NCBI RefSeq assembly: GCF_020283565.1
Contig: NC_060060.1
Location: 57,397,257-57,461,256, forward strand
Direction of reading: 5' to 3'
DNA: 64,000 bases
Origin: Trifolium pratense
Lineage: Eukaryota > Streptophyta > Magnoliopsida > Fabales > Fabaceae
The translations under genes and the position numbers were made by a program. The notes under the pieces are model-generated. The model made no database searches. It was not told where the DNA came from and worked only from the letters and a program-made list of their open reading frames with translations. Of the stretch, positions 11,016 through 22,147 are shown piece by piece. Positions within the stretch are counted from its first letter, which is position 1. Each line of letters begins with the position of its first letter.

Positions 11016-11200
11016 TGTTGTGTAAAAGGTGTTCTCTATTGATTCACATAAGGTATTGCACCTTATATAGGCAAGTACAAAGAGGGTTCAAGTTAGGCTT
11101 GAGTATAGTACACGATTACCTAAGCTGCAAGTAACAATGGCCTAGGCTTGGCGCGCACCTGTCAGCTTGGCAAGGCCCAAATACAAGTTTATATCTAACA
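11016..11200 (-). repeat. Copia element (unit 1), downstream LTR
   Basis: A 185-bp LTR, TGTTGTG...TCTAACA on the plus strand, which in element orientation is TGTTAGATATAAAC...CACAACA. It contains a TATA-like TATATAAGGTGC. It is similar to, but diverged from, the LTR at 14107-14273. Confidence 0.85.
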
Positions 11201-11275
11201 TAGCCTCCCTTAAACTATACTCCTATTACAAATCACCTATTACATTAAACAAACTACAAATGAAATTAGAAAATA

Positions 11276-13961
11276 CTAGTTGCATCACATATGCTCAGTT
11301 TGTCTCTTCACATCAAGCTGATATACATTCCATCATTTGCTAGCAGATAGTGCCAGTATAGCTCTTATTGTGTCCCATCTAGCAACTAGTGCAAATACAT
11401 CTCTATAATCAACACCATGTTGTTGACTGTATCCTTTTGCTACAAGTCTTGCTTTGTGCTTTTCAATTCTACCATTCTCATTGTATTTAGTTTTGAAAAT
11501 CCATTTCACACCAATCTTTATGCTGCTACTTGGTAGATCAGTCAACACTCAAGTTCCATTGTTTTCAATAGATTCAATCTCTTGATCCATAGCTTTTCTC
11601 AAAACTTCATATTTGGCTGCTTCTTCATAAGTGTTGGGATCATGGTTGTTAATGAAAACAACTAAATTGTGCAATTCAATGTCTTCAACCGGCTCCATGT
11701 TAGTAAAAAGTCTCTCATCCATCCAGGTGGTATTCTTGTTCTAGGTGAGATGATATGACTGCCATCTTGGTCTCCATCAGAGCTAGTATCACTAACATGT
11801 TCAACAGTTTCTTCAACAATTTCACTACTTTCTCCAAGCTCAATAGCTTCTCCATCATTAATAGTTTGTTGAATTTCAAATTCTGCTTCATCATTGTTAT
11901 TTGGCACTTTAGTGGCTTCTAGATCACTTATTTGAACTTTTGTAGCTTTACTTTGTTTTCATTCCCATCCTTTTGATTCATAAAAGATCACATCTCTACT
12001 AACAATTATAGGCCTTTGATTCTTCACTTACATCAAGATGAATACATTTGATGCTTTTTGGATCTAATTTCTTCCTTTGAGTATCTGAAACATGTGCGCT
12101 AAGCATCCAAAGATTTTGAAGTAGTGAACAAATGGTTTCATTTTGCTCCAAGCATCTTCTGGCGTTACTTCTTTTACTAACATAGTTGGATTCTATTCAA
12201 CACATATGTAGCCCAAATGACTGCTTCTGGCCAAAACCTCTTAGGCACATCCTTTCCTGCCATCATGCTTCTGATCATATTCAAAATAGTTATATTCTTT
12301 CTCTCAAAAACTCCATTTTGTTGTGGAGTATAATCTGTAGTAAGTTGTCTTTTGATTCCATGTTGACTGCAAAAATCATTAAATGCAGTTGATGTGAATT
12401 CATCACCTCTATCAGTTCTTAGACATTCAATTTGACAGTTTGACTCCTTTTCTACAATTGCTTTGATTTTTTTGAATGTGGACAGTGCACTAGACTTTTC
12501 TATGAGAGGATAGGTCCATGTCTTTCTACTAAAATCATCAGTAAAGGTTATGAAATACCTGCTTCCTCCATTTAATGTAGGTTCGATAGGTCCAAAAATA
12601 TTTGAGTAAATGAGTTGGAGTCTTTCTGTAGCTCTCCAATTTATAGTTTAGGTATAGAGTCTTTATGTTGCTTGCCAACAATGCAGTTTTCATAGATTTC
12701 TGTTGTTTCTTGCAGAACAGGGAACCCTTTAACTATTGATTTCTTTGCTAGAATACTCAAACCTTTAATGTTCAGGTGACCATATCTACAGTGCCACAAT
12801 TGAGTTTGATCAGAATTTGTAGCTTGAAGACACATTGGAGTGATTACTGAGGCATGAATTATATACACCTTGCAATTGTTCTTTGAAAACACAATTGTTA
12901 AATTCTTTTGTTGTAACTGTCCAATACTCAACAAATTGTTCTTTAGCCCAGGAATATAATACACACGAGTTATCACTTGCACTATACCTTCAATATGCAA
13001 TTTCAAATTGCATTTTCCCATGACTGGCATCTCTGAATTCAATATCAAAATCAAATAGTCATTCCTTCTTTCCTACCATATGGTTGCTGCAACCAGAATC
13101 AACGAACCAAATGTCATGTTTTAATTCACTGTTAATTGGTTCTTTCAACTTTTCTTGCGCCATAAGCAAGACTTCATCATATTTATCAAACTCAGCATAA
13201 TTTGCCTCTTCCCAGGTTGGACATTCACTTTGATAATGCCCAATTTTGTGACATCTATAACACTCAACAAGATCTTTATTTTGTTGTCTACCTCTACCTT
13301 TACCACCCCTTGAATTATTCTTGCCTCTCTGTCTTCCTCCACCTCTTCCATAAGATACTTTCAAAGCTTGTTCTTCATCCTTGATTTGCACAAGTTTCAT
13401 TCTTTTCTCATGAACTAATAGACTACTTTTGCAATACATCAATTGTAAGAGTAGTTACATCATTAGACTCTTCTCTCAAAACCTTCTCTACATCTTTGGT
13501 TTGATCCATAGTTTCACCATGTGCTGTCATCTTGTTGGCAATAGTTAAAGTTCTTGAAAAGTAATCAGTTACAGATTCATTGTCTTTCATCCGCAACATT
13601 TCAAATTCTTTGCTCAATGCTTGAAGCTGAGCCCTTTTAACCTTTGTTGAGCATTGCTACTTCTTTCTCATAGATTCCCAAATGTCACGAGCAGTGTTAC
13701 GTTCAAGAATTGTTTCCAAGATTGAACGTTCAATAGATTGAAAAAGAAAGTTCTTGGCCTTCAAATCTTTGAGCTTGCTTTCATCTGCAAGTTTTGTCTG
13801 TTCTGATGTTGCATTCGCAGGAGCAACGATGATGCCATCTTCAATTTGACTCCAATATTCTTTTGATCGAAGCAAATTTTCCATAAGCATATAGACCAAT
13901 GATCATAATGTCCATCGAATTTAGGAATTGAAGGTTGCATATAGTTGGAAGATTCGGCCAT
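11276..13961 (-). pseudogene. Copia gag-pol relic (unit 1)
   Basis: In element order: gag starts MAESSNYMQPSIPKFDGHYD at 13961. A frameshift near 13895 leads to MLMENLLRSKEYWS. The zinc knuckle CYRCHKIGHYQSEC (CX2CX4HX4C) is at about 13225-13265, and the protease motif DSGCSNHM is near 13080. The pre-integrase domain is WHCRYGHLN...CIVGKQH (about 12650-12810), and the integrase core runs on to about 12150. Then comes RT block 1 ([31 protein letters not shown]). RT breaks off after a stop and WNVYQLDVK at about 11320. The catalytic YVDD, the thumb and RNase H are absent. Several stops and frameshifts make it inactive. Confidence 0.88.
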
Positions 13962-14045
13962 GAGGTTAGGGATGAAGATCGAAAGGATGAATCAAGAAGG
14001 AAGATGAAGATTGGGAAGAAAACAGTTGTAACATAAAACAACAAG

Positions 14046-14066
14046 AGCGCGCGGCGGCGCGCGCGT
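14046..14066. other. GC-only run between copia 5' LTR and gag start
   Basis: A short GCGCGCGGCGGCGCGCGCG-type tract in otherwise AT-rich DNA. Its unit 2 counterpart near 46993 has one C-to-T change. It lies in the leader of the copia element. Confidence 0.6.
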
Positions 14067-14106
14067 TCCAACTGCGTTTGATGTATGCAGGACCCTTGAG
14101 GGCTAC

Positions 14107-14273
14107 TGTTGTGTAATAGGTGTTCTTTGTTGATTCACATAAGGTATTGCACCTTATATAGCCAGGTACAAAGAAGGTTCAAGTTAGGCTTGAGTATAGT
14201 ACATGACTACCTAAGCTGCAAGTAACTATGGCCTAGACTTGGCGCGCGCCTGTGAGCAAGTTTATATCTAACA
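14107..14273 (-). repeat. Copia element (unit 1), upstream LTR
   Basis: A 167-bp LTR, shorter than its partner because of a small deletion near TGTGAGCAAG. The ends are TGTTGTG and TCTAACA on the plus strand. No standard Met-tRNA primer site is seen next to it. Confidence 0.85.
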
Positions 14274-14365
14274 TGCAGCATATGATTTCTTGCCCTTATC
14301 CTCCCTAATGTTTACTTTATGTGGGTGCAACCACTTACAAACCGCAATATTATGACCAATTACTG
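14274..14365 (-). pseudogene. DUF4283 / zinc-knuckle relic, truncated (unit 1)
   Basis: Minus-strand fragment ending CKWLHPHKVNIREDKGKKSYAA. The longer unit 2 copy (47221-47545) identifies it. It is cut at a TACT word, where unit 1 continues directly into the KTI-C 3' flank. Confidence 0.6.
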
Positions 14366-15052
14366 TTCATACTATTTTCCAATCAGAGGTGGACACGTGT
14401 ATGTTTTTATCTTTAGACTTCAACATATCGGTAATTATTAGTATATTCTTTCATCTCTATTCTAATCGACTAAAATAAAGCAACCGCAACACCGTTGAAG
14501 CCCATAATACCCAATCTTCCAAGTTGAAGCTTTTTTGCGACCTCTTCGACTCTCTATCGTTATTTCCTAATAACAAAAACTCACATTCACTCCATGGTTG
14601 TAACTTTCAAGGTGCGTTGTTTGATTTCTTAACCTCTGTCATTGTTTGAAGACCGTCGATGCAGAGCTTCACCTTCATTTGATCCGTCACATGAATATTA
14701 CTAGAAGGGGGCGAAACTCTCTATTATAGGAGAGAGCAACAAAAACAAACAATTTAACAATTTAACCTTCATTTGTCCTTAATTTAATTAGTAATTTTGA
14801 ATTCAAATTCAAATTATGAGCGTGCAATAATATTAAAACTCTTAAAAATGAATTTCGTCACAGATGTTTTCATGAGATTAATCTCCACATTTATCAAAAC
14901 ACGAGATATCCACAAATTTAGACAAAAAAAAGTAGAGAAAATTATATAGATTGACCATCTTTTTATTCATATCCTTATATCTTAAATAAAGCTCAATAAT
15001 CCTTATAACAGATACAATTATAATTTGTTGTCATCGGAAAATCTTAATTTGA
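14366..15052. other. 3' flank of KTI-C
   Basis: Non-coding. A minus-strand AATAAA (plus-strand TTTATT near 14962) about 85 bp beyond the stop is a plausible polyadenylation signal. About 480 bp (roughly 14440-14920) are not present in the unit 2 copy. Confidence 0.5.
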
Positions 15053-15643
15053 TCAAGCCTCTTGGAACTTAACTTTGAAGGGAACATTAGTGAGAGCCAA
15101 ACGCATTTCCATATTCTTATACCTATAATACCCAACATCTTTGCATACATGCTTGCAAGAAGGACACACATTAGGACAATAGACCAACTTATAAGCATCG
15201 TCGTACTTCTCAATCTTGAACCAACTGTGAATTGAATTCGATCCCGGATGGCCTAATATACCACCGGTGGTCAGAAATGTTTCTTCCTTCGAAAAAGGAT
15301 CAATCTTCCAAACTACGGAACGGTTGGGACACCTATTATCACCATTAGCTAGCATTATATTGAGATCAGTTGAGACACGAATAACACCTTTAACGGGTGC
15401 AATCCTTAGTGGTAAGCCTTGACTATGTTTCACAATTACTACATGAAAAGGGCAAGTTTCATCGGTATTTACAACGTCAATGTATCCACCATTGGCGGGG
15501 ATGATGTAGTAATCGGCATCAAGTCGAAGCTTCTTCCCTGATATGTCGAGGACTTGTTCAAGTGAAGGTTTAGCCGATCCAAGTAGTGGTTGTGAGGACA
15601 AGGTAAGGAGAAGGAGAAGTACTAGCATTGTTGTACTCTTCAT
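15053..15643 (-). CDS. Kunitz-type trypsin inhibitor KTI-C
   Basis: A 196-residue Kunitz inhibitor with signal peptide MKSTTMLVLLLLLTLSSQPL and signature VLDISGKKLRLDADYYI. The cysteines of disulfide 1 are present (ETCPFH, NRCPNR). The C-terminal loop is CPNVCPSCKHVC with four cysteines. Compared with KTI-A, B and D, the stretch before GVIRVSTD is three to four residues shorter (APVKGVIR instead of TPVNPKKGVIR). This shortens the exposed loop near the expected inhibitory site. The gene is intact and without introns. The paralogue KTI-C' (54358-54948) differs by one residue, Arg to Cys in the CPN(R/C)S segment. The Athila-like element inserted about 650 bp upstream, beyond the TATA and shared promoter element. 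Confidence 0.95.
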   Translation of the reverse strand: MKSTTMLVLLLLLTLSSQPLLGSAKPSLEQVLDISGKKLRLDADYYIIPANGGYIDVVNTDETCPFHVVIVKHSQGLPLRIAPVKGVIRVSTDLNIMLANGDNRCPNRSVVWKIDPFSKEETFLTTGGILGHPGSNSIHSWFKIEKYDDAYKLVYCPNVCPSCKHVCKDVGYYRYKNMEMRLALTNVPFKVKFQEA

Positions 15644-15734
15644 TGTTTTTTTTTTTGTTTGTATGTATTATGTTTCAACTTTCAAGTACTTTGTGTTTGT
15701 TTTGATTATGAATGGAGTTGATAGGAGATATCAT

Positions 15735-15748
15735 CAATTATATTTATA
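15735..15748 (-). promoter_or_regulatory. TATA box of KTI-C
   Basis: TATAAATATAATTG on the minus strand, about 92-105 bp upstream of the ATG. It is flanked by a small (TAG)n/(TAC)n run whose length differs from unit 2. Confidence 0.7.
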
Positions 15749-15822
15749 CTACTACTACTACAATTTTTATCTATGGATTCATAAATATTCAAGCTAGATC
15801 TGTGGTCAATGATTTAGAGTAC

Positions 15823-15836
15823 GATACAATTGGCTA
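15823..15836 (-). promoter_or_regulatory. Shared KTI upstream element (GATACAATTGGCTA)
   Basis: Same core ATACAATTGGC as in the other KTI promoters, about 75 bp upstream of the TATA box. Preceded (gene-proximal) by the ATCTATGGATTCATAAAT block, also conserved in KTI-B. Confidence 0.55.
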
Positions 15837-16284
15837 ATATGTTTTTTTTACAATGCGATTGGTATAATTTGTTTTAAGTATTTCCTTCAAAATCTATATG
15901 CTTGTTCAGTTTTAAAATCTATGGTTGCTAAGTCTCAATGTCTTTTAAAATATTAATAAAAACATTACTATAGTATATGGTTTTTTTTGGGTGTAAATAG
16001 TACATGGGTCTTTAACAAATCAAGCCTTAAACTAAGACATGACGTGTAGGAAACAGAGTGCATCTTTCCTAACAAATCGATCCTCAATAATTTATATTTT
16101 ACTATACTTTTTCTTTGAGTAGTTTACTAGATATTTTTTTTGTTATTATAAGTAGACAATTAGGATTTAGGACTCCATATATTTTGTCCACATAAATACA
16201 GCTAAGTTGGTGTTCTATGCCACTCTATGAGTTTGATTTTACAAATCTAACTAATGGAATGTGACACCATGTACCACACCATTT
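15837..16284. other. KTI-C distal upstream region
   Basis: AT-rich and non-coding. It is colinear with 55140-55581 in unit 2. Confidence 0.5.
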
Positions 16285-16289
16285 CAATT
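16285..16289. repeat. Left target-site duplication CAATT of the Athila-like element
   Basis: CAATT at 16285-16289 and 27000-27004. The empty site with a single CAATT is 55582-55586 in unit 2. Confidence 0.95.
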
Positions 16290-17523
16290 TGATGACGAAC
16301 CGTCACATTCTCTAATCCAGGCCTATTTTAGCAACATTGGATGCATTTTAGTAGGTTTTTAGCAATAAATATAAGAGAAATCTAACCATAAGCTTGATTA
16401 CTTGTTTTGCAAGAAAACAGGAAAAATTGCAGGAAATGGATGTTTTTCACTACGCTGGGGGCGTAGCCCATCACGCGCCGCGTGGTGGAGCTCACAGGGA
16501 GCCAAGATTTTCACTCTGATCACGCGCGGCGTGATACCTGACCACGCGCGGCGTGAAGCCTTGTTCAAGAAGAAGATTGCTCTCTGACTTGATCACGCGC
16601 CGCGTGATACCGTTATCACGCGCGGCGTAGTTGATGGATCTGCAACCACGCGCGGCGTGATAGATCTGACGCGCAGCGTGGTTGCGTTTAGTATATATGG
16701 TTTCTGCATAATCCTGTTTTGGGGTTGGAAAATTCTGCAAATTTGATCTACATTCTGGGTTTGGAACTTCAAGATTGGGATTCAAGACTCCAGAGGATAG
16801 CTCCAAGCACATCGATAGCATGGATTCACAAGCCATGACATTGAAGCTCGGACGCGAACAAAGGGAGATGAGGAGCTAAGCTTCTTTGGAGGTAGGATCT
16901 AGGATAGTCTAGGATGTAGATAGATCAGTTGTAATCTGCTATATGTGTAAGAATCTACTCTTTTCATAGTGTTGATTTAATACAATTCGATGCATAATGC
17001 TTTATAATCCTTCATTAGTGTTGTAATGATTTCGAGTTAAGTCACGTGCGAGAGTATTGATTTAATTTCTGAACTGAATTGCATTAAGCGCTTGAGTGTC
17101 TCCGGTCGAGAGATTGAGGCATAGAGTGTAGCGAACGATTGACGCGCGTTAATATCATTCGTTGTAGGTAGCTTCCGCCCGAGAGATCGGGGGAGTATCG
17201 ACAACGAATAGAGTGGATTTTGACAAGAGATTGCGATTCACTAATTTGTCGATCTAGTTGTCAACACTTGAGTAGATTCCTATGATATAGTAGATTGTAT
17301 GTGGTTTAGCTATAGACTAGGCGATTCCGATGATTCTACCTCACTTTTCCATTATATCAAAGCACGTTTTCTAACAATTCATCACTCAACTTACCCCCAA
17401 TTTATGTGTATTTCTTGCATAATGTCTATGAGCACTATTCGACTAGTTTAATCACACAATCCCTGTGGATCGATATTTTTATTACTACGTGGTAATTCGT
17501 TCACTTGCGAAAATTATCCATCA
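16290..17523 (+). repeat. Athila-like 5' LTR
   Basis: A 1,234-bp LTR, TGATGACGAACC...TTATCCATCA. It holds an array of CG-rich dyads (16451-16680), then a TATA box (AGTATATATGG, about 16689-16699) from which element transcription probably starts. Confidence 0.95.
16451..16680. promoter_or_regulatory. Array of paired CG-rich dyads in the LTR
   Basis: Eight copies of a 13- to 15-bp dyad, consensus (C/T)ACGC-GCG/GCC-GCGT(G/A), at 16451, 16472, 16521, 16543, 16594, 16617, 16647 and 16668. They form four pairs with 21-23 bp between starts. They end about 10 bp before the LTR TATA box. The sequences between them are not repeated. The identical array is in the 3' LTR (about 25927-26156). Confidence 0.8.
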
Positions 17524-17529
17524 AGTTTT

Positions 17530-17547
17530 TGGCGCCGTTGCCGGGGA
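17530..17547 (+). other. Primer binding site, tRNA-Asp
   Basis: TGGCGCCGTTGCCGGGGA, six bases after the 5' LTR, is complementary to the 3' end of plant tRNA-Asp. This is the usual primer of Athila/Tat-lineage elements. Confidence 0.9.
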
Positions 17548-17655
17548 TTGTGATTGATTCGACAAGGCAATAGTGTTCATATTTTCTGTGTTTTCTTTAA
17601 TTTTCTGTTTGATATTTTTTCTACCGGAGCGTTCTACTTGTGTGTTTCCTTGTGC

Positions 17656-19153
17656 ATGCGGAGAACAGGTCCCACGGAGCTACAATTCGATCCCGAAATT
17701 GAAAAGACAGCTCGCGCAATTCGGAAGGCAACAAGGGAAGCCCAAGCTTCAAGGGGAACAGCTTTGCTAAGGGATACACCGGACTGTCAAGGACAGACTT
17801 CAGCAACGATGGAAGAAGAGCAGGTTCCACCGGTTCCTCAACCGCCAAGGCGTACCCTTGGTGATTATGGGAGGAGAGACAATGACGCGTTGGCAAATCA
17901 AGGCTTTCAGCCGGCGAATCCTGTCTCATTCGACATCAAGAACACGGTCCTCTCCGCCCTAAAAGAGAACCCTTATTCAGGATCGGAAGCTCAATGCCCG
18001 AACTTACACTTGTCTCACTTCTATGAAGCCTGCGACTATACCGATCCACCGGGGGTGAGCGAATCGGACAAAAGACTGAGGTTATTCAAGCATTCTCTCA
18101 CCGGCCGTGCTAAAGATTGGTTGGACACGATACCCGCCGGAACTATTGAGACTTGGAGACAGCTGGAGCGGAAGTTCTTAGATCGTTACTTCCCTATTCA
18201 TAAGTTCCTAGAAAGAAGGGCTGAAATTAGCAACTTCGAACAAGCGGATGGTGAGACGTTGTATGATGCTTGGGAGAGGTTCAAAGTTTGTCTTAAAAGG
18301 TGTCCGAATCACGGTTTCGATGGCCACAATCAGATGCAAATGTTTACCCAAGGTTTGAGGGCTCAAACGCGAATGATACTTGACGCATCAGCCGGTGGTT
18401 CGTTGAAGAACCGTGACGAAACTGAAGCAAGAGAATTGGTGGAAAGCATGGCTCAAAACGAGTATAGAGCTACTAATGATAGAGGAGCCAAAAAGAAAGG
18501 CGGAGTGTTGGAATTGGATACTCAAACAGCGCTATTGGCACAGCAAAAGCTCACGACTAGCCAAATGGAAGCAATGATGAAGCTGCTGTCCAATCCACAA
18601 GTTCAATCTTCTCCAATATGTAAAATTGACAATGTGCGCTGTGATTTTTGTTTGCAGGACCACCCAAATGGCGGATGCTTCCCGGAGGGTTCAGAGGAGG
18701 CTCGCTACTTAGCCAATTTCCGGAAGCCGTACAACAACAATAACAACGGTTCCGGGTGGGGGAACGGTATGCAAAGTCAAGGTGCACAGCAACAGCAGCA
18801 AAGGCCTCCATCAAGGATGAAAGAGACTCTAAATCAGTTCATGCTCATGACCCAAAGCAACTTTGAAGCGATGAAATCGAGTCAAGCAACCTCTAACAAG
18901 AATCATGAAGCTTCTATAAAGAATCTGGAGGTGCAAATGGGTCAGCTGTCAAGACAGTTTTCTATGTTGCAAAATCAAGGAGGTTTCGGTGGAAACACTC
19001 ATGATAATCCTAAAAATGAAACTTGCAATGGAATCACTTTGAGGAGTAGAGAGATACCGGAACGGCCAGCTGTGGAGAAGCCCTTGAAAAAGGTCAATGA
19101 GGGAGAGGTTGAAGATAAGCAAGAGGTTGTAGTTGAAAATGAGAGACATGAGG
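17656..19153 (+). CDS. gag: Athila-like Gag, part 1 of an interrupted gag-pro ORF
   Basis: Structural capsid protein of the retrotransposon. The ATG at 17656 (MRRTGPTELQFDPEIE) is the first in a frame open from 17554. The capsid-type Retrotrans_gag domain (PF03732) spans roughly 18080-18420, with SLTGRAKDWLDTIPAGTIET and RKFLDRYFP. A zinc-binding CDFCLQDHPNGGC (CX2CX3HX4C) follows near 18640-18680, then an Asn/Gln-rich linker and coiled-coil-like sequence. The solo LTR enters at 19154 and supplies an early stop (TAA at 19156). Insert plus one target duplication is 2,080 bp, which moves the frame by one. The downstream protease ORF lies exactly in that shifted frame, so the two halves were one ORF before insertion. 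Confidence 0.9.
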
Positions 19154-21228
19154 TGTAACGTCCAGGATTTTCATCCAAGATATTTGTTAAAAATTATATT
19201 TAGTTGGAAAATGTGCCGCTATTTTTTTTTTTAAAAAATAAAATGGTTACAAAGATAATTGAAGTGAAATTCAGAGAAATATAAACTTAACTTAAAAATG
19301 AATTATTGTTTAAAAATTTCCAGCGGAAGAAAATACAACAAAGAACTATTCATTACATAAAATTCTCAAATTACAAAACCCAATTTTTCCCCGTTCGTAC
19401 GCGCTTCAAGCATCACTTCACATTCAATCAAATCTTTCTCCTTGAGTACCTAAAATGTTGGTTGTAAGGGTCAATTTCCGTATCCACATTGAATCATACT
19501 CACCACAAGAAAATGTTATAAAATAATAACAAAACACTTCACCTTTATCGAAAATATAATTATTAGTTTTTAAAAAAAAAACCTTTGATGATTAGAGTAC
19601 AAATATAAGAACCGAAAGAAAAGCAACGGTGACACACATTAACACATAACCCAAATTACATGATCATCCAAATAAAGGATAGCAACAATCAGTTTTGCTA
19701 CCTACACTAATAATTCTTATATATTTTTTTTTTCTTTCTTTCCTTCCAATTACATTAGTTCTTTTAAGACTAGAATAATTATTTACTCTTGTTAGTTCTT
19801 CCTTCCTATATGAAGTAAAATGCGACTAAGACATCCCTATATGAAACACTAATAATCCGGATAATAAATCTCATACCAATGAGAGAACCAGCCACACAGG
19901 CTAAAAGTAAACCAGCCACACAGGCTCAAGCCACACAGGCTAAAAGTAAAACCAGCCACACAGGCTAAAAGTAAACCAGCCACACAGGCTACCTAAATAT
20001 ACTCTGCTATACACATCCTATATGATGCATGATACTTCACTTTCTTAGCAAAGCCGATTTCACCGAAACAACAATAAATCTCTCTGATTTGTAACTACTT
20101 ATTTATATATTCCAATTCTTAATTTCATCAAGTAATTGTATAATTAGCAACTACCCAAACACAACACACATGGCATGAACTGAAGATTAATTTGCAAACA
20201 TAACCCACAACTCCATCAATTCAATTATCACAAACTTATATATATAACCGACGTACAAAATTATTTATTTACTTTTTATAAGGCTGATTCCATTGGTTCA
20301 TTTTAAGTGGCAAAAGTTCTACTATTATTTAACAACATAATCCTACGTAGCATGAGTTTATGGGGAAAAAGCACTTACCTTAGGCGCTTTCCTTCCAAGC
20401 ATACACTAGCCTAAATTCGCAGCTACCGCATCTTTCGTTCTAGAGTCCGTTTTGAAAATCAAACCGAAAACCATATGCCACGATTGATTTAGGGGAGAAT
20501 AAGGCCAAGAACATAGCTTGATTATCACTTGAATACTAGAGGAGACACACCACTAATAGGAAGGGTGTAAGACTTTTGTGTGTGAAGGCTAGGTTGGTTT
20601 TGTGTTTGTTGCTTCTACTGATTTTGAAGCCTTAATAGAATAATAGATTAGTGTGATGATGAGGTCTAAACAATGTAAATTTAAGATAGAGGTGATAGAA
20701 AAATCAAGCTCTTAAAGCTATTGGCCAAAAATGCATGAACTAAGTAAGAATGATCATGGCTTTTAATAGGCAATTGTACCATGAAAGGAAAAACGAGATT
20801 AGCATATAATTTATATGAAACAAGACATGAAGGCAAATAAATTAGTATTAAGTGCTTTTCTTTGGCAACTATGAAATTAAACGTGTGGGAAATGAATTGT
20901 AATGATGGGCATTAAGTGCCACAATTATGGTAAATTTGGTCACATGATTATGCTTATGCATGAATTCGTCTCTATCATTTTCACGTGGATAATATATTGG
21001 CAGGGCTTCCCATTTTGGCTTGGTCAAATGGATTTATCAACATCCTAAAACTAGTGCTAATTAATTTCCGGAACTTATAAATTGGTGAAGTAATAATTAA
21101 AATAAATACTATCTCGTCAAATACTAAAGTAAAATAAGAAAATGGAATATAAAATAATTACTTATATAGATTTTATTAATCAAATAACAACTCAATAAAA
21201 TGTATGTATAAAATATTGGGGCGTTACA
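19154..21228. mobile_element. Solo LTR inserted in gag
   Basis: A 2,075-bp LTR with TGTAACG...CGTTACA ends (TGTAACGTCC, and TGTAACGCCCC on the complement), the end type of Tekay/Del-like chromovirus LTRs. It is flanked by the 5-bp target duplication TGAGG (19149-19153 and 21229-21233). No internal domain or second LTR is present, so an LTR-LTR recombination product is the simplest explanation. Near 19890-19990 it carries a short tandem array of a CAGCCACACAGGCTAAAAGT unit. Confidence 0.88.
19887..19992. repeat. Minisatellite in solo LTR
   Basis: Five copies of CCAGCCACACAGGCT with AAAAGTAA spacers. Copy lengths vary by one to six bases. Confidence 0.85.
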
Positions 21229-21233
21229 TGAGG

Positions 21234-22147
21234 GAGAAGTAGAAAATGAAAATATGTCTAAGGAAGTGGAGATTAGTGAGGATGAAGTAGAAGAAGTTGA
21301 AAAACAGAGGGAGATAAAAGAAAAAGAGAGTAAGAAGGTTGAGAAAGGTAAAGGAGTTGATGAATCGCCATATGCTAGGATGCCTTTTCCTAGGAGAAAG
21401 AAAGTTAAGAATCTTGAGCGAGAGAAGGAGTTCAAGAAGTTCATGAAGGTGTTGAACAAGCTTGAGATGGCTATACCATTGGTTGAGGCATTGGAGCAAA
21501 TGCCGAGTTATGCAAAGTTTTTGAAGGAGCTGCTTACAAAGAAAAGAAAACCATTAGATGATGAAATGGTAAGTATGACGGAAGAATGCAACGCCATCAT
21601 TCAATGGAAGCTACCTCAGAAAAAGAAAGATTCGGGGAGCTTTACAATTACATGCTCTATTGGAAATCTCACTATTGAAAAGGCTTTGTGTGATTTGGGT
21701 GCGAGCATTAATCTGATGCCGTTATCAATGATGAAGAAGATACCGGGAGCGGTAGCAAAGCCGACAAAGATGAGTCTCTCTTTGGCGGATAGATCGATAG
21801 TGCATCCGGAAGGTATTCTCCATGATGTGTTGGTTAGAGTGGGTGAATTTGTGTTTCCCGCAGACTTTGTGGTTCTGGACATAGAAGAAACTCGGGAGTG
21901 GGAACCTTTGCTACTAGGTAGACCCTTCCTAGCAACTAGCCGTGCCCTAATCGATGTAGAGATGGGGGAACTCATGCTAAGGACCGATGATCAGCAGGTT
22001 ACATTCAATGTCTTTGATAAGATGACATGTGATGATGGAGACCCACAGTGTTTTAGAATTCAGGTTTATGATCACATGGTTAAAGATGCCCTTAAGTTAC
22101 CTTGGAATGCACACTACTTGCCACATGGTGGCACTTCTTTTCCATGA
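21234..22147 (+). CDS. pro: Athila-like Gag C-terminus and aspartic protease, part 2 of gag-pro
   Basis: Continuation of the gag ORF after the solo LTR. It starts with a highly charged Glu/Lys segment, followed by SPYARMPFPRRKKVKNLEREK. The retroviral-type aspartic protease domain comes next, with active site CDLGASINLMP (Asp-Leu-Gly-Ala-Ser) around 21690-21722. Further protease strands are DVLVRVGEFVFPADFVVLD and LLLGRPFLATSRALID. The ORF ends at 22147, and no RT-like motif follows it. After insertion of the LTR this half has no upstream start in frame, although internal ATGs such as 21254 exist. Confidence 0.88.

Larger units (their letters stand above)
11016..14273 (-). mobile_element. Ty1-copia retrotransposon, internally deleted (unit 1)
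   Basis: Minus-strand element bounded by LTRs at 14107-14273 (5') and 11016-11200 (3'). Gag, zinc knuckle, protease, GAG-pre-integrase, integrase and the first part of RT are recognisable. The rest of RT and RNase H are missing, so it is only about 3.3 kb instead of about 5 kb. It sits inside a DUF4283/LINE ORF1 relic. No clean 5-bp target duplication was found (flanks GGTAG and TGCAG). An allelic-looking copy at 43901-47220 shares the gag frameshift and the RT deletion, so the element was already defective when the region duplicated. Confidence 0.88.

Noticed and set aside
16402..16836. Peptide frames across the LTR array (61 and 114 codons, repeated in the 3' LTR) with recurring ITRGV / HAARD text
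   Set aside because: They are translations of the CG-rich dyads, lack any domain and overlap each other on opposite strands. They are explained as regulatory repeats.
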